Source: Raffaelea ambrosiae (lineage: Eukaryota > Ascomycota > Sordariomycetes > Ophiostomatales > Ophiostomataceae). From it: a stretch of DNA of 64,000 nucleotides. Positions 32,404 through 42,777 of this stretch are shown in pieces. Positions within the stretch are counted from its first letter, which is position 1. The number at the start of each line of letters is the position of its first letter. Location: positions 406,332-470,331 of the forward strand of contig PCDI01000016.1 of the NCBI GenBank assembly GCA_002778195.1. The letters run 5' to 3'. The notes beneath the pieces were generated by a model. That model worked only from the letters and a program-made list of their open reading frames with translations. It was not told the DNA's origin and searched no databases. The position numbers and the translations under genes were made by a program.

Positions 32404-33387
32404 TTATCTATTCACCCCCCCCCNAACAGGCTCTACAGCCTTGACCAAAAACCATTTTCGGACGCCGCCGCGGATCTCAAACGCCACGTTCCCGTCCTCG
32501 GCCAGTTTGCGCAGCACCTCTTCTGTAAACGGCTCCAGGGCCCGCTCGCGGATCCCCTCGTCCAGGTCGTCGCCGTGCATCGCGGCCACCAGCTGCTTCA
32601 CCGTCACGCTTCCTCGGCAGGGCCGCGCCTGTGCCTGTTCTTGTTTCCTGGCCTGCTCCAGAGCCAGGCTGACCCGACGCTCCCGGCGCTGCTTCTGGGC
32701 CAGCTCGGCCGCGATCTTGCCGGGCAGGTCCGGCAGCACGAGCCCGTGTGCCGGGTAGCCCAGCTGGGCGGCCGACTGCATGCGGCGGAGACTCGCCATC
32801 CAGGTGCCGAGATGCTCGATGGCGGTGGTGCCGTGGCCGAGGATGGTGTCGCCGGTGAACATGGCGCGGTCCTCCTCGAGCACAAAGCACATGTGGTCGT
32901 GGGCATGGCCAGGCGTGTGGATGGCGCGCACGGTGGCGCCCTCGACGGCAAATACCTGTCCGTCGACAATGGGCTGCTGGGACCGGCTCGGGGTGTGCTT
33001 GTAGATGCCCGACGCCAACGAGGGGTACAAGCGAAGGAGATCCGCGACGCCGCCGGTGTGGTCGCCGTGCCAGTGGGTGAGGAGCACCAGACGCAGAGCA
33101 CAGTTGTGGCGCCGGAGCGTGTCGGCAACCAAGACGGCCCAGTCGGGGATGCCCTGGCCGGTGTCGACGAGGATTCTGTGGGCACCGGTGCCGACAAGGT
33201 AGGTGTTGGTGCCTTGGAAGGTGAACGTGCCCGGGTTCTGTCCAAGGATGCGAATGACCCGGGCGCTGATCCGCTCGACATCCGGGATGGGGGGCAGGGC
33301 TGCCTGCTGGCTTTCGAGGTAGCCCTCAAAGGCGCGGATGTCCAGGGCCTTGTTGATCTGCCTGTATCCTCCTGTCCCAGGCGCCAT
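32404..33387 (-). CDS. metallo-beta-lactamase-fold atrochrysone carboxyl-ACP thioesterase
   Basis: About 327 residues from ATG 33387. The zinc-binding HxHxDH motif is LLTHWHGDHTGG (about residues 101-112), followed by TPGHAHDHMCF and FTGDTILGHGT, which supply further metal ligands, and YPAHG near the end of the domain. The protein matches the MdpF/GedB/AgnL7 class, which releases atrochrysone carboxylic acid from TE-less non-reducing PKSs. It is divergent from exactly such a PKS here, with 622 bp between start codons, so the assignment is strong. The last few codons run through a poly-C tract with an undetermined base at 32424; the final 5-6 residues and the stop position are therefore uncertain, but the catalytic domain is unaffected. 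Confidence 0.92.
   Translation of the reverse strand: MAPGTGGYRQINKALDIRAFEGYLESQQAALPPIPDVERISARVIRILGQNPGTFTFQGTNTYLVGTGAHRILVDTGQGIPDWAVLVADTLRRHNCALRLVLLTHWHGDHTGGVADLLRLYPSLASGIYKHTPSRSQQPIVDGQVFAVEGATVRAIHTPGHAHDHMCFVLEEDRAMFTGDTILGHGTTAIEHLGTWMASLRRMQSAAQLGYPAHGLVLPDLPGKIAAELAQKQRRERRVSLALEQARKQEQAQARPCRGSVTVKQLVAAMHGDDLDEGIRERALEPFTEEVLRKLAEDGNVAFEIRGGVRKWFLVKAVEPVXGGVNR
32415..32424. other. undetermined base after a C9 run
   Basis: The single N at 32424 follows nine C and precedes AA, inside the 3' end of the thioesterase reading frame. The length of the run is probably uncertain. Confidence 0.8.
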
Positions 33388-34009
33388 GGTCGGGAGAGAA
33401 AACAAGACAGAACAAGACAGAACAAAAAAAAAAAGGGCTCTCTCTCCCAGTTTCTTTGTTGATTTCGGAAGAAGGTGCCTTGACAAGGCGGACCGCACCC
33501 AGAGACGACCGTGCATGGTATTTCATCAGAGCCCTTACCCGGAGGGAGGAAGACCCAACGACCCGAGAACTGCCCCGACCAGCATACGCACCGAAGCCCG
33601 ATAGCACGGAGACGGTCTTCCGGTGTTCTCCGCTGACTAAATACACCCCGATGGGCGGACAGAGCTTTCTCTCTCTTTCTCTCTCTCTGTGAGGAAAAGG
33701 GATGGGGCGTGCGGCAGGTAGGCCCCTTTTCTTTTCGGGCGAATTGATGTAGTATCCATCTGCTCGGGATGATGGGCCGGGCTTGGCTGGGACAGGCGTG
33801 GCAGACGAGTTCGTGTTCGTGCGTGGCCGGCAACGGGCAGCATAAGAAGTCCAGCTTCACCGTGTCGTTCTGGACCGAGCCCTCTTTGCCACACAGAAAG
33901 AGGCATTCGTGCGGCCAGACAGACAGACTCTTTGCGAGCGCGGCTACGTCTTTCTTGGTCTGGCAGCGGACCACCACACCCAGCACCCCTGTTCCCTTTT
34001 CTGTCCACA
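33388..34009. promoter_or_regulatory. divergent promoter, thioesterase / non-reducing PKS
   Basis: A 622-bp shared promoter. It contains TCGGGCGAATTGAT (33735-33748) 275 bp before the PKS ATG, a second TCG-N8-CGA site (33864-33877), and a CT microsatellite (about 33668-33689). Confidence 0.55.
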
Positions 34010-37000
34010 ATGGAGTGGAAGGGCTCGCAGCCGTCTGAGCCAGACATGCCCTCCTCCCGGACGTCGGCGTCGCTCATCCCGCACGGCAAGATGAAGGGCG
34101 TCTACTTTAGCAACGAGATGCCCGACAACCTGCTGGATCTGCTGCGCCGCCTGCATGTCTGCAGCGGCAGCAAGCCGTACCCGACGCTGGCGCGGTTCCT
34201 TGCCGAGGCCACCGAGGCCGTGCGTGACGAGGTCCAGCTGCTGCCCGCCCATCTGCGGGCTCTGGTTCCGTATTTCCAGACCATCTTCAGCTTGGCCGAC
34301 AAGGCCAGCCTCCGCCAGGGGCCTCTAGGTGGCTCTGTGGACGGGGTGCTTCTTTGCGGCTTTCAAATTGCAGCATTCATTGGGTGAGCAGCGTGTCCTT
34401 TTTGATTTTCTTTTTCTTCCTTCTTTCCTTCTTTTCCTTCTTTTCTTTTCCTTCTTTTCTTTTTCTTTTCTTTTCTTTTTCTCTTTTTCTCTTTTTCTCT
34501 TTTTCCCTTTCCTTCTTTCCTTCTTTCCTTCTTTCCTTCTTTCCTTCTTTCCTTTCCTTCTTTCCTTTCCTTCTCTTCTGTATCCTACACTAAACCATGC
34601 CAAGACACTACGAAGGCGCCGCGGAAGAACTGCCCGATTTTGCGGCAGCCGACGGCTTTGCCGCGGGTCTCGGGATGGGCTTGCTTGCCACGGCGTCTGT
34701 CTCGCTGGCGTCCAGCCTGTCCAGCCTCCCGATCATTGGTGCCGAGATCGTCCGCGCGGCGTTCCGGCTCGGGGTGGTGGTCCACCAAGTGTCGCAAAAC
34801 CTGCAGCCTCGGCCCGCCTTGTCGGACACGGGGCCCGGCGACAGCTGGGCCTATGTTGTGCCAGGCGTGACGGCGAGCGAAGTGCAAGGCGAGCTCGACA
34901 CATACCATACGGAACGGGTGCGTAGACTCGTCAGCATCAATGGCAGCGCGAGAAGAGAGTCACTCTAACCAGCGATGCAGCCCATACCACAGCCAAGCAA
35001 GGTCTTCCTGAGCGCCCGGAGCAGGACGTCTGTCACTGTCAGCGGACCGCCTGCCAGTCTGAAGAGTCTTTTCCTGCACTCGGACTATTTTCGTCACCGC
35101 CAAGCGGTAGGTAGTCTTTTGGGGTTCTGTCTTTCTTATTTCTTTTTGATGTGTTTTTTTTTTTTTTTTACTTTCGCCCTCTTTCTCTTCCCTGACACAT
35201 GCAGGTGGCCCTGCCTGTGTACACCGGCCTGTGCCATGCCAAGCACATCTACGACGACAGCCATGTGGCCAGCATCGTCCAGACCACCACCATGGACGCC
35301 CTGGATGCGCGCTTCGTGCCTCGTCTGCCGGTCTTCTCCACCAGCACCGGCCGCCCGTTTGCCGCCGCCACGGCCCGAGACCTGTTCTGCGACATCGTTG
35401 CCGAGATCCTGACGCAGGCCATTGCGTGGGACAAGGTCGCCCACGGCATCGCCCAAAAGGTCCGGGACAGTGGCGTGGCCGTCGCGTGCGAGCTCGGTCT
35501 CTTCCGGCCGTCCTCGCTGCCAGCCCGCGACGTCGTGGCCGCGCTGCACGCAGACGACCTGGCCGCGGCCGGCCTGCAGACGACCACGCCGGACCTGGCG
35601 GCCTGGATCACGACCAGAGAGGGGCCGTCTCCGCGCGGCAAGATCGCCATCACCGGGGCGTCCTGCCGCCTGCCCGGCGGCGCCGACGACACCCGCGCGT
35701 TCTGGCAGCTCCTGGCCCAGGGCCGGGACGTCCACACGACCATCCCGCCCGACCGCTTCGACGCGGCCACGCACTGCGACCCCAGCGGCCGGACGCCCAA
35801 CGCCAGCGGGACGCCGTACGGCTGCTTTGTGGACGCGCCGGGCCGCTTCGACGCCGCGTTTTTCCACATGTCGCCCCGCGAGGCCCTCCAGACCGACCCC
35901 ATGCAGCGGCTCGCCCTGGTGACCGCCTACGAGGCGCTCGAGCGCGCCGGCTTTGTGCGCAACCGCACGCCCGCCAGCGACGGCCACCGCGTGGGCACCG
36001 CGTACGGCCAGGCCAGCGACGACTACCGCGAGGTCAACACGGCGCAGGAGATCGGCACGTACTTTATCACCGGCGGCTGCCGCGCCTTTGGGCCCGGCCG
36101 GATCAACTACTGCTTTCAGCTGGCCGGGCCCAGCTACAGCGTCGACACGGCCTGCTCGTCCGGGCTGGCCGCGATCCAGGTGGCGTGCAGCGCTCTCGGG
36201 CGCGGCGAGGTGGACACGGTCGTGGCCGGCGGCATGAATGTGCTGACCAACCCGGACGCGTTTGCGGGCCTGAGCAGCGGCCACTTTTTGTCGCGCACGC
36301 CGCATGCCTGCAAGACGTGGGACGCCGAGGCCGACGGGTACTGCCGCGCCGACGGGGTCGTGTCCTTTGTGCTGAAGCGGCTCGAAGACGCCGAGGCCGA
36401 CCACGACCGCATCCTCGGCGTGATCCTCGGCGCCGGCACCAACCACGCCGCCGAGGCCGTCTCGATCACGCACCCGCACGCAGGCGCGCAGGCCTACCTC
36501 ACACGCCAGGTGCTGGAGCAGGCCGGCGTGGATCCTCTGGATGTGAGCTACGGTGCGTCTTGTCCCGGCCTCGGCCCATCTTCCATTCCATCAGAGACTG
36601 ACAGCACCAGTGGAAATGCACGGCACCGGCACGCAGGCCGGCGACATGCAGGAGATCCAGTCGGTGTCCGAGGTGTTTGCCCCGGCCACGCGGCGGCGGA
36701 GTGCGCAGCAGGTCCTCCACATCGGCGCCGTCAAGGCCAACGTGGGCCACGGCGAGGCCGTGGCCGGGCCGACCGCGCTGCTCAAGGTGCTCTTGATGCT
36801 GGAGCACGGCGCCATCCCCCCGCACATTGGCATCCGAAGCCGCATCAACCCTGCGTTTCCCAAGGACCTCGCGAGCCGCAACCTGCGCATCCCGTTTGCC
36901 CTGACGCCCTGGGTGGGCACCACCGCCACCGCCAGCAAGAACAACAACAACCACCCGCCAAAAAGACGGGCCGTGGTCAACAGCTTCAGTGCGGCCGGCG

Positions 37001-40000
37001 GCAACACCAGCCTGCTGGTCGAAGAGGCGCCCCCCCGCGCGGCCATGGGCGGCGGCGGCGGCACCGACCCCCGGCCGGCCCACGTGGTGGCCGTCTCGGC
37101 CCGGTCCCGGGCGTCCCTCCAGGGCAACCTCGCGCGGCTGCTGGCCTACCTGGACGCCCACCCGGACGTCGGCCTCGCCGACCTCGCCTACACCACGACG
37201 GCCCGGCGCCAGCACCACCCCCACCGCGTGGCCGTGGCGGCGACCGACGTCGCCCGGCTGCGGACCCAGCTCGCCGCCCTGGTGGAGGGGCCGCCGTCGT
37301 CTCGGCCACCCGCCCTCACGGGCCCCGCGCCGCCGGTCGTCTTTGTCTTCACGGGCCAGGGTGCCGCCGCCCGGCCGTCGATGCACCTGGCCCTCTTCCG
37401 CGACTGCCCGGACTTCCGCGCGCAGCTGCTGCACCTCGACGCCCTCGCGCGCGCCCAGGGCTTCCCGTCCTTCTTGCCGGCCGTCGACGGCGGCGCCTGC
37501 GCGCCGGCCCACCAGCACCCCCCCGTCGTCGCCCAGCTGGCCCTCGTGTGCGTGCAGATGGCGCTGGCCCACTACTGGATGGCCTCCCTCGGCGTGCGGC
37601 CCGCCGTCGTCGTCGGCCACAGTCTGGGCGAGTACGCCGCCCTGCACGTCGCCGGCGTGCTGTCGGCCCACGACGTCATCTTTCTGGTCGGCCGCCGCGC
37701 CGTCCTGCTGACGGACACGTGCACCGTGGGCAGCCACAAGATGCTGGCCGTCCGGGCCTCGGTGGAGGCGATTGCGTCCGCGGTCACGGCGGCGTCTGCG
37801 GACACGGCGTACCCGTACGAAATCGCCTGCATCAACAGCCCCACAGACACCGTGCTCAGCGGCGAGGCCGCCTCGATCGACGCCGTGGCGGCGGTCCTGC
37901 AGACGGCCGGGCACACGTGTGTCGGCCTCGACGTCGCGTTCGCCTTCCACTCGGCGCAGACGGACCCGATCCTGGACGCGTTCGAGGCGGCCGCGGCCGG
38001 CGCCGTGTCCTTCCACGCGCCCAGCCTGCCGGTCGTCTCGCCGCTGCTGGGCCGCGTCGTCTTCGACGACAAGACCATCCACGCCCAGTACCTGCGCCGG
38101 GCCACGCGCGCCACCGTCCACTTCCGCGGCGCCCTCGAGTCGGCCCGCGACATGGGCATCCTCGACGACGCCATGGCCTGGGTCGAGATCGGGCCGCACC
38201 CGGTCTGTCTGGGGTTTGTCCGGTCCACGCTTCGGGCGGCGTCCTCGGCTGGGGAGCCCGCCGCTTGGGCGCCCGCCGTCCCCTCGTTCCGCCGCGACGA
38301 GGACAACTGGCAGACGCTGGCGCACAGTCTCGCGCGCCTGCACGCCGCCGGCGTCGAGATTGACTGGCAAGCGTTCCACCGGCCGTTTGAGCAGCAGGGC
38401 CGTCTGCGGCTGCTCGACCTGCCGACCTATGCCTGGGACGACAAGACGTACTGGCTGCCCTACGAGGGCGACTGGGCCCTGACCAAGGGAAGACGCCAGG
38501 CCGCGGAGACGACAGCCAGAGCGCCGGGGGCCAAGACGTCCCCCCTGCGGACATCGACCGTGCACCAGGTGCTGGAGGAGAGCTTCACCGGCACGGCGGG
38601 TCGTGTCGTGGTGCAGTCGGACTTGATGGAGCCCGCCTTCCTAGCCGCGGCCAATGGACACCGAATGAATGGTTGCGGCGTGGTCACATCCGTACGTGTC
38701 TATGTTCTTGGGTGTTTTTTTTTTTCTTTTTTTCTTTTTTTCTTCTTTTCTCTTTCTATTGTGCATGGGCAATCGGCATGTCAACCATACCATACTGACT
38801 CTCCCCCCAGTCGATTCATGCCGACATTGCCTTTACATTGGGCCAGTATCTCTGGGACAAGCTGCATCCGGACGACGACGACGACGACGACGTCCGTGCG
38901 GCCACGAACAAGGCCGCGGTGGCCATGAACATGGCCAACCTGAACGTCGTCCAAGGCTTGGTGGCCCAGAAGCACAGCAAGACGCCCCAGCTGATCCGCA
39001 TCGAGGCTGTCGTGGAGGACATCGCGGCCGCCCCCGGGGCCACCGCATGCCTCCAGTGGTACAACGTTCCCCAGGCGCCCTTGTCCTCCCGTACGGTCCC
39101 GGCCGAGGGCGCCGCCGCCGATCCGGTCGCCACGGGCCAGGCACCTTTCGCCACCGCCCATCTCGTCTACGGCGAGGCCGCCGACTGGCTGCGCGGCTGG
39201 GCGCCCATCGCGCATCTCGTGCAGGGCCGCATCGACGAGCTCGAGCGCCTCGCCGCCGCCGGCGTGGCCAGCCGCCTGTCCCACCGCATGGCCTACGCCC
39301 TGTTCGCCAGCAGCCTCGTCGACTACGCCGACACGTACCGCGGCATGCAGTCCGTGGTCCTCCACGGGCGGGAAGCGGTGGCGGACGTCGTGCTGCCGGG
39401 GGGCGCCGAACCGGGTCGGACCAGCCCCGCCGTCCACACCGTGGCCCCCCACCACATCGACAGCCTGGCCCACCTGGCGGGCTTGGTCATGAACGTCTCC
39501 GACGGCCACGACGGCCACGGCAGCCACAGCCACCACTTTGCGGTCACGCCCGGCTGGGGCTCGATGCGCTTCGCGGAGCCGCTTGTCGCCGGCCGCGCGT
39601 ACCGGTCGTACGTCAAGATGATCCCGACGGCCGACGACCCCAGCGTGTTTGTGGGCGATGTCTACGTGCTCCGGCCCGCGGACGGCGTCATTGTCGGCAT
39701 GGTCGGCGCCATTAAGTTCCGACGCTACCCGCGGCTGCTGCTGCCCCGGTTCTTTTCGGCACCGGACGAGCCGCCGGGAACGCCGTCCGCCGTACAACAG
39801 ACGACGCCGGCCAAGACGGCGCAACCAGCCGCGCCTGCCCAGACGCCGACGCCCGGTCCCGAGGCGCCTGTTCCGGCTCTTGTTCCGACCCAGACAAACG
39901 CAGCGCCTCCTCCCACCGACAACAGCACGGCAGCCAAGGCTCTGTCCCTGGTGGCGGCCGAGGCGGGCCTGGACCGCGCCGCCCTCGAGGACGACGTCAA

Positions 40001-40151
40001 CTTTGCCAGCATGGGCATCGACAGCCTGCTGAGCCTGGTCATCGCCGAAAAGTTCCGGGACCAGCTGGGCGTGACCATCAACGGGAGCCTGTTTCTGGAG
40101 TACCCGACGGTGGGGGACTTGCGTGCATGGTTGACAGAGTACTACAGTTGA
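34010..40151 (+). CDS. non-reducing PKS, atrochrysone carboxylic acid synthase type (SAT-KS-AT-PT-ACP)
   Basis: Six exons (34010-34383, 34605-34917, 34981-35106, 35205-36552, 36611-38691, 38811-40151) encode 1860 residues; every junction restores a conserved motif. The order is: SAT (about 15-360, Cys116 in GVLLCGFQ); KS (about 405-830, Cys588 in VDTACSSG, then VEMHGTGTQAG across intron 5); malonyl AT (about 920-1240, Ser1058 in GHSLGEY); PT (about 1370-1680, His1404 in AANGHRMNG and Asp1585 in LVDYADTYRGM); one ACP (Ser1819 in GIDSLLS). There is no thioesterase or methyltransferase. This is the MdpG/GedC/AgnPKS architecture, which makes an octaketide by fixed C6-C11/C4-C13/C2-C15-type folding and is released in trans by the MBL thioesterase encoded divergently. 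Intron 1 is almost pure pyrimidine. The product class is well supported; the exact product is inferred. Confidence 0.93.
34384..34604 (+). repeat. pyrimidine-only intron 1 of the non-reducing PKS
   Basis: The 221-bp intron is dominated by a C/T tract (about 34396-34575) of CTTTC and CTTCC units. The acceptor is CCAAG at 34600-34604. It is longer than the other introns of this gene. Confidence 0.7.
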
Positions 40152-40734
40152 AATGGGGAGGAAGGACCTTTTCTTTTGTCGTTGTCGATGTTGTCGTTGT
40201 TTTCTCATTTGGGTGTACCATGTTTGAGCCTGCTTTGTTCATGTGGGAGGCCTGTAGTTCCTGGGTTCGGGTTGACACTTGTAGTGGACAATTCTTCAAT
40301 TTGTGTAACTATGGAACTGTTTGTGAATTGACGTGACCATGATGATTATGAATAAAAACATACTCTGTATTGGATTACTTTTTTTTCTCTTTTTCTTTCA
40401 ATACGGCACCGATTTGGGTTATAGTTTTCCGCGCCATGTTCTCCAGGTCTATGTATGTACTTGCCTTCTTATTGCAGTGCCCTGCCAACTCTCAAAACTC
40501 AATAAATTCGACAAAAGCATAGTTCGTACTACATTGGCAACGCACCCGTCCAATAACAACAATCCACAAGGAGAAAAAGAAAGGAGGGGCCTCGTTCGGG
40601 CCAATTCACAGGAGTTCAGGAGGCCATCGGGTCATTTGCTATTGGACCGACGGGCAGGTACGGCGTGCCCGATGTGGGTGGGGGAGGGAATCTCTTTTTT
40701 TTTTCCACATTCAGACAAGTTGCCCCGAGACAAC
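40152..40734. other. convergent intergenic region
   Basis: Spacer between the 3' ends of the non-reducing PKS and anthrone oxygenase genes, with AATAAA-like words (AATAAAAAC near 40350; CAATAAATTC near 40500) that may mark 3' ends. No gene is seen. Confidence 0.5.
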
Positions 40735-41256
40735 TCACGCTGCCAGTCCCCGCAAAAGTCCCGAGAAGCCCCAAAACGACCCGAGCAACGGGAAGAGTGA
40801 CCGCACCACATGCAGCAGCGCCCAGGTCACGGCCAGCTCGCGCACGCGAGCCGCGCTGACCGGCAGGCCCGCCCGGGCGGCCGCCTCGAGCCCAAACAGC
40901 ATGTTGTTGGTCGGCGCCATGAACAGCCAGGTGAAGGGCACCATGGCCATGGTCGACACCATGGCCGCGCCCTGGTGCTGGGGGTGTTGGGGACCGGGTC
41001 GGCTGCCGCGCGTATACAAAGAGAGCCCGTGCAGCCCGCAGGTGACGATGCAGAGGCCGGGCATGTATGTGCGGCCGTAGCCATAGAGGAGGGCCCACTG
41101 CTGGACGGTGTGGCGGCCGTCGTGGGCATTGGTGCCGAGGAAGACGGGGATGACAAAGGCCGAGAGGCTCATCATGGCACCGGAGAGAAAGGCGCCCGAG
41201 ACGACGGCAAGGGCGGACAAGCCGAGCGAGGGCGATGCTGTTTGCGAGATAGCCAT
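40735..41256 (-). CDS. anthrone oxygenase (DUF1772, HypC/MdpH2-like)
   Basis: A 173-residue single-exon membrane protein from ATG 41256. Four hydrophobic segments are visible (about residues 14-36, 57-77, 92-112 and 143-165). The conserved third segment reads TMAMVPFTWLFMAPTNNML, the hallmark of the DUF1772 anthrone oxygenases (HypC in aflatoxin, TpcL, GedH, AgnL2). These cofactor-free enzymes oxidise emodin anthrone to the anthraquinone emodin. A short basic loop (YTRGSRPGPQHPQH) lies between segments 2 and 3. It is divergent from the EthD-type decarboxylase gene, the enzyme for the preceding step. Both functions are one polypeptide in some annotated MdpH models and separate here. Confidence 0.9.
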   Translation of the reverse strand: MAISQTASPSLGLSALAVVSGAFLSGAMMSLSAFVIPVFLGTNAHDGRHTVQQWALLYGYGRTYMPGLCIVTCGLHGLSLYTRGSRPGPQHPQHQGAAMVSTMAMVPFTWLFMAPTNNMLFGLEAAARAGLPVSAARVRELAVTWALLHVVRSLFPLLGSFWGFSGLLRGLAA

Positions 41257-41746
41257 GGGGAAGGGTTGGTTTGGCTGTTTCTGAAGTAAAAAACAAAAAA
41301 AAAAAAAAAGGAAGAAACAGAGTTGGCTGCTGAAAAGACGTGCAGTTGGTGAAAGCAAGGAGCCGTGCAGTGTTCCTTCTTTGTATGTATACTCGATTTT
41401 GATTTTGATTTTTTCAATTTTCGAAAATGAAAAGACCATTCGTATGCAGAGAATGCACAATAGACATATATTTCTTCTGGCACAAGAACAACGTCAGACG
41501 TTTTGCTGCTTCGGGCAATTTCGAAGCCCGCGATGGCCCGCATCACTCGATTTCGTGGGGTTTCTCCCCCTTTTTAGGCCGTGGATCGGAGTGGCAGCCG
41601 GATGTTTCATGGTCTACGACTGCCCACATGCTGTATTTCTGTTTCTTTTTTTTCCCCGTCTGTCCTCTCCACTCGTTCGCAGAGCCTTGGGGCAAGCCCG
41701 TTGTCTCTACAAACGTTTGTTTGTATGCGTACCGCACCACACCACC
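41257..41746. promoter_or_regulatory. divergent promoter, anthrone oxygenase / EthD decarboxylase
   Basis: A 490-bp spacer with an A17-type run next to the oxygenase leader (about 41292-41309) and TCGGGCAATTTCGA (41511-41524), roughly midway. The latter is nested in the inverted repeat GCTTCG-N8-CGAAGC (41509-41528). Confidence 0.55.
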
Positions 41747-42368
41747 ATGGACCGATACCTCTGCCTCACGATTCTGGGCTACCGCAAACCAGGCATGAGC
41801 GAAAATGCCTACCGCAACCACATGGTGGATGTGTCGGCACCCATGACCCAAGACCTCATGGTCAAGTATGGCATCAAGCGGTGGACGCAGGTGAGGGACA
41901 CGAGAGCACCCAGAGAGAGAGATGCCCGCTCACACAGCTAGATTCACAACCAGGAAGCCACTCGCCGGCTCATGGAACAGCTCGTCGACCCGCAGATGGT
42001 CCACATCGCCGACTTTGACTGCTTCAGCCAGGTGGTGTTCCGCAGCGTGGACGACTACAAGCGCATGAAGCAGGACGCGTGGTACAAGGAGCACGTGGCC
42101 GGCGACCATGAGCACTTTGCCGATACGCAGAAGAGCATGTACGTGGGAGTGGATTTTCTCGTTTCTCGTCAACCAGAGACTCATGCCGGCCAGGATGACC
42201 ATTGGCTACATCGAAGAGTTTGTGCGGGATGGACAGGTGGTCGACGGCTTCGTGGCGGACGCGCGGACCAGCCCGGGCTGGTGGACGGCAGCGGCTTGCG
42301 TTGGCATGGGTGCGGTGTTGGGGGGGGCTGCAGTGTGCTGGGCGGGTGTTGCGCGCAAGATTGTGTAG
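41747..42368 (+). CDS. EthD-domain atrochrysone carboxylic acid decarboxylase, tail-anchored
   Basis: Exons are 41747-41890, 41942-42138 and 42194-42368, giving 171 residues. Both introns are short (51 and 55 bp) with GTGAGG/GTACGT donors. The EthD-like ferredoxin-fold core covers residues 1-115 and shows the family pattern: YLCLTILGYRKPGMSENAYRNHM, then HIADFDCFSQVVFRSVDDYKRMK, then HEHFADTQKS followed by MTIGYIEEFV. Relatives (MdpH1, AgnL1) decarboxylate atrochrysone carboxylic acid on the way to emodin anthrone. The last ~30 residues (WWTAAACVGMGAVLGGAAVCWAG, then VARKIV) form one hydrophobic segment with a short basic tail, like a tail anchor. That would hold the enzyme at the membrane beside the DUF1772 oxygenase. 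The reaction comes from family knowledge; the membrane tail is seen directly. Confidence 0.85.
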
Positions 42369-42777
42369 AAGTAGCACAAGCCGAGGAAGGTGAAGAAGCC
42401 GGCAGGGGGGGGGGATTTGATTCTGCCATAGTTCGCTACGCACGGTAGGACAGGGTTTTGTAAGGGCTTAACAGGCCTGTATTCAGGGGCGTGCTCCGAG
42501 CTACGGTAGGCTGTGGCACATAACTGCAGCCGTCCCAAAAAGTCCAACCATGTCAAGAACAGGACAAAAAGGAAAGGAACAAGATAAATCAAGCGAAAAT
42601 GAAACTCAAATGAAATTCAAATGAAATTCAAATGAAATAAAAATGAAAACCATTTCCAAGAAAACCATCAAGAAAGCCAGGACAAGGAAAATAAAAGGAA
42701 CAGCATCCATCCAAAAAAAGGTCCGTCTATCAAAACATCGAACCCTGTTCGATTTCCACCCATCCACGCAAAACGAC
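42369..42777. other. convergent intergenic region
   Basis: Spacer between the EthD gene and the reducing PKS gene, including a G run (42407-42415) and an 11-bp tandem repeat (42597-42648). No gene is seen. Confidence 0.5.
42597..42648. repeat. 11-bp tandem repeat (AAATGAAATTC)n
   Basis: About four to five copies with the last unit degenerate (AAATGAAATAA), just beyond the 3' end of the reducing PKS gene. Confidence 0.7.

Noticed and set aside
34010..40151. A thioesterase or methyltransferase domain at the end of the non-reducing PKS
   Set aside because: The frame ends 41 residues after the ACP serine (AWLTEYYS), with no GxSxG downstream in any frame on the plus strand before the convergent gene.
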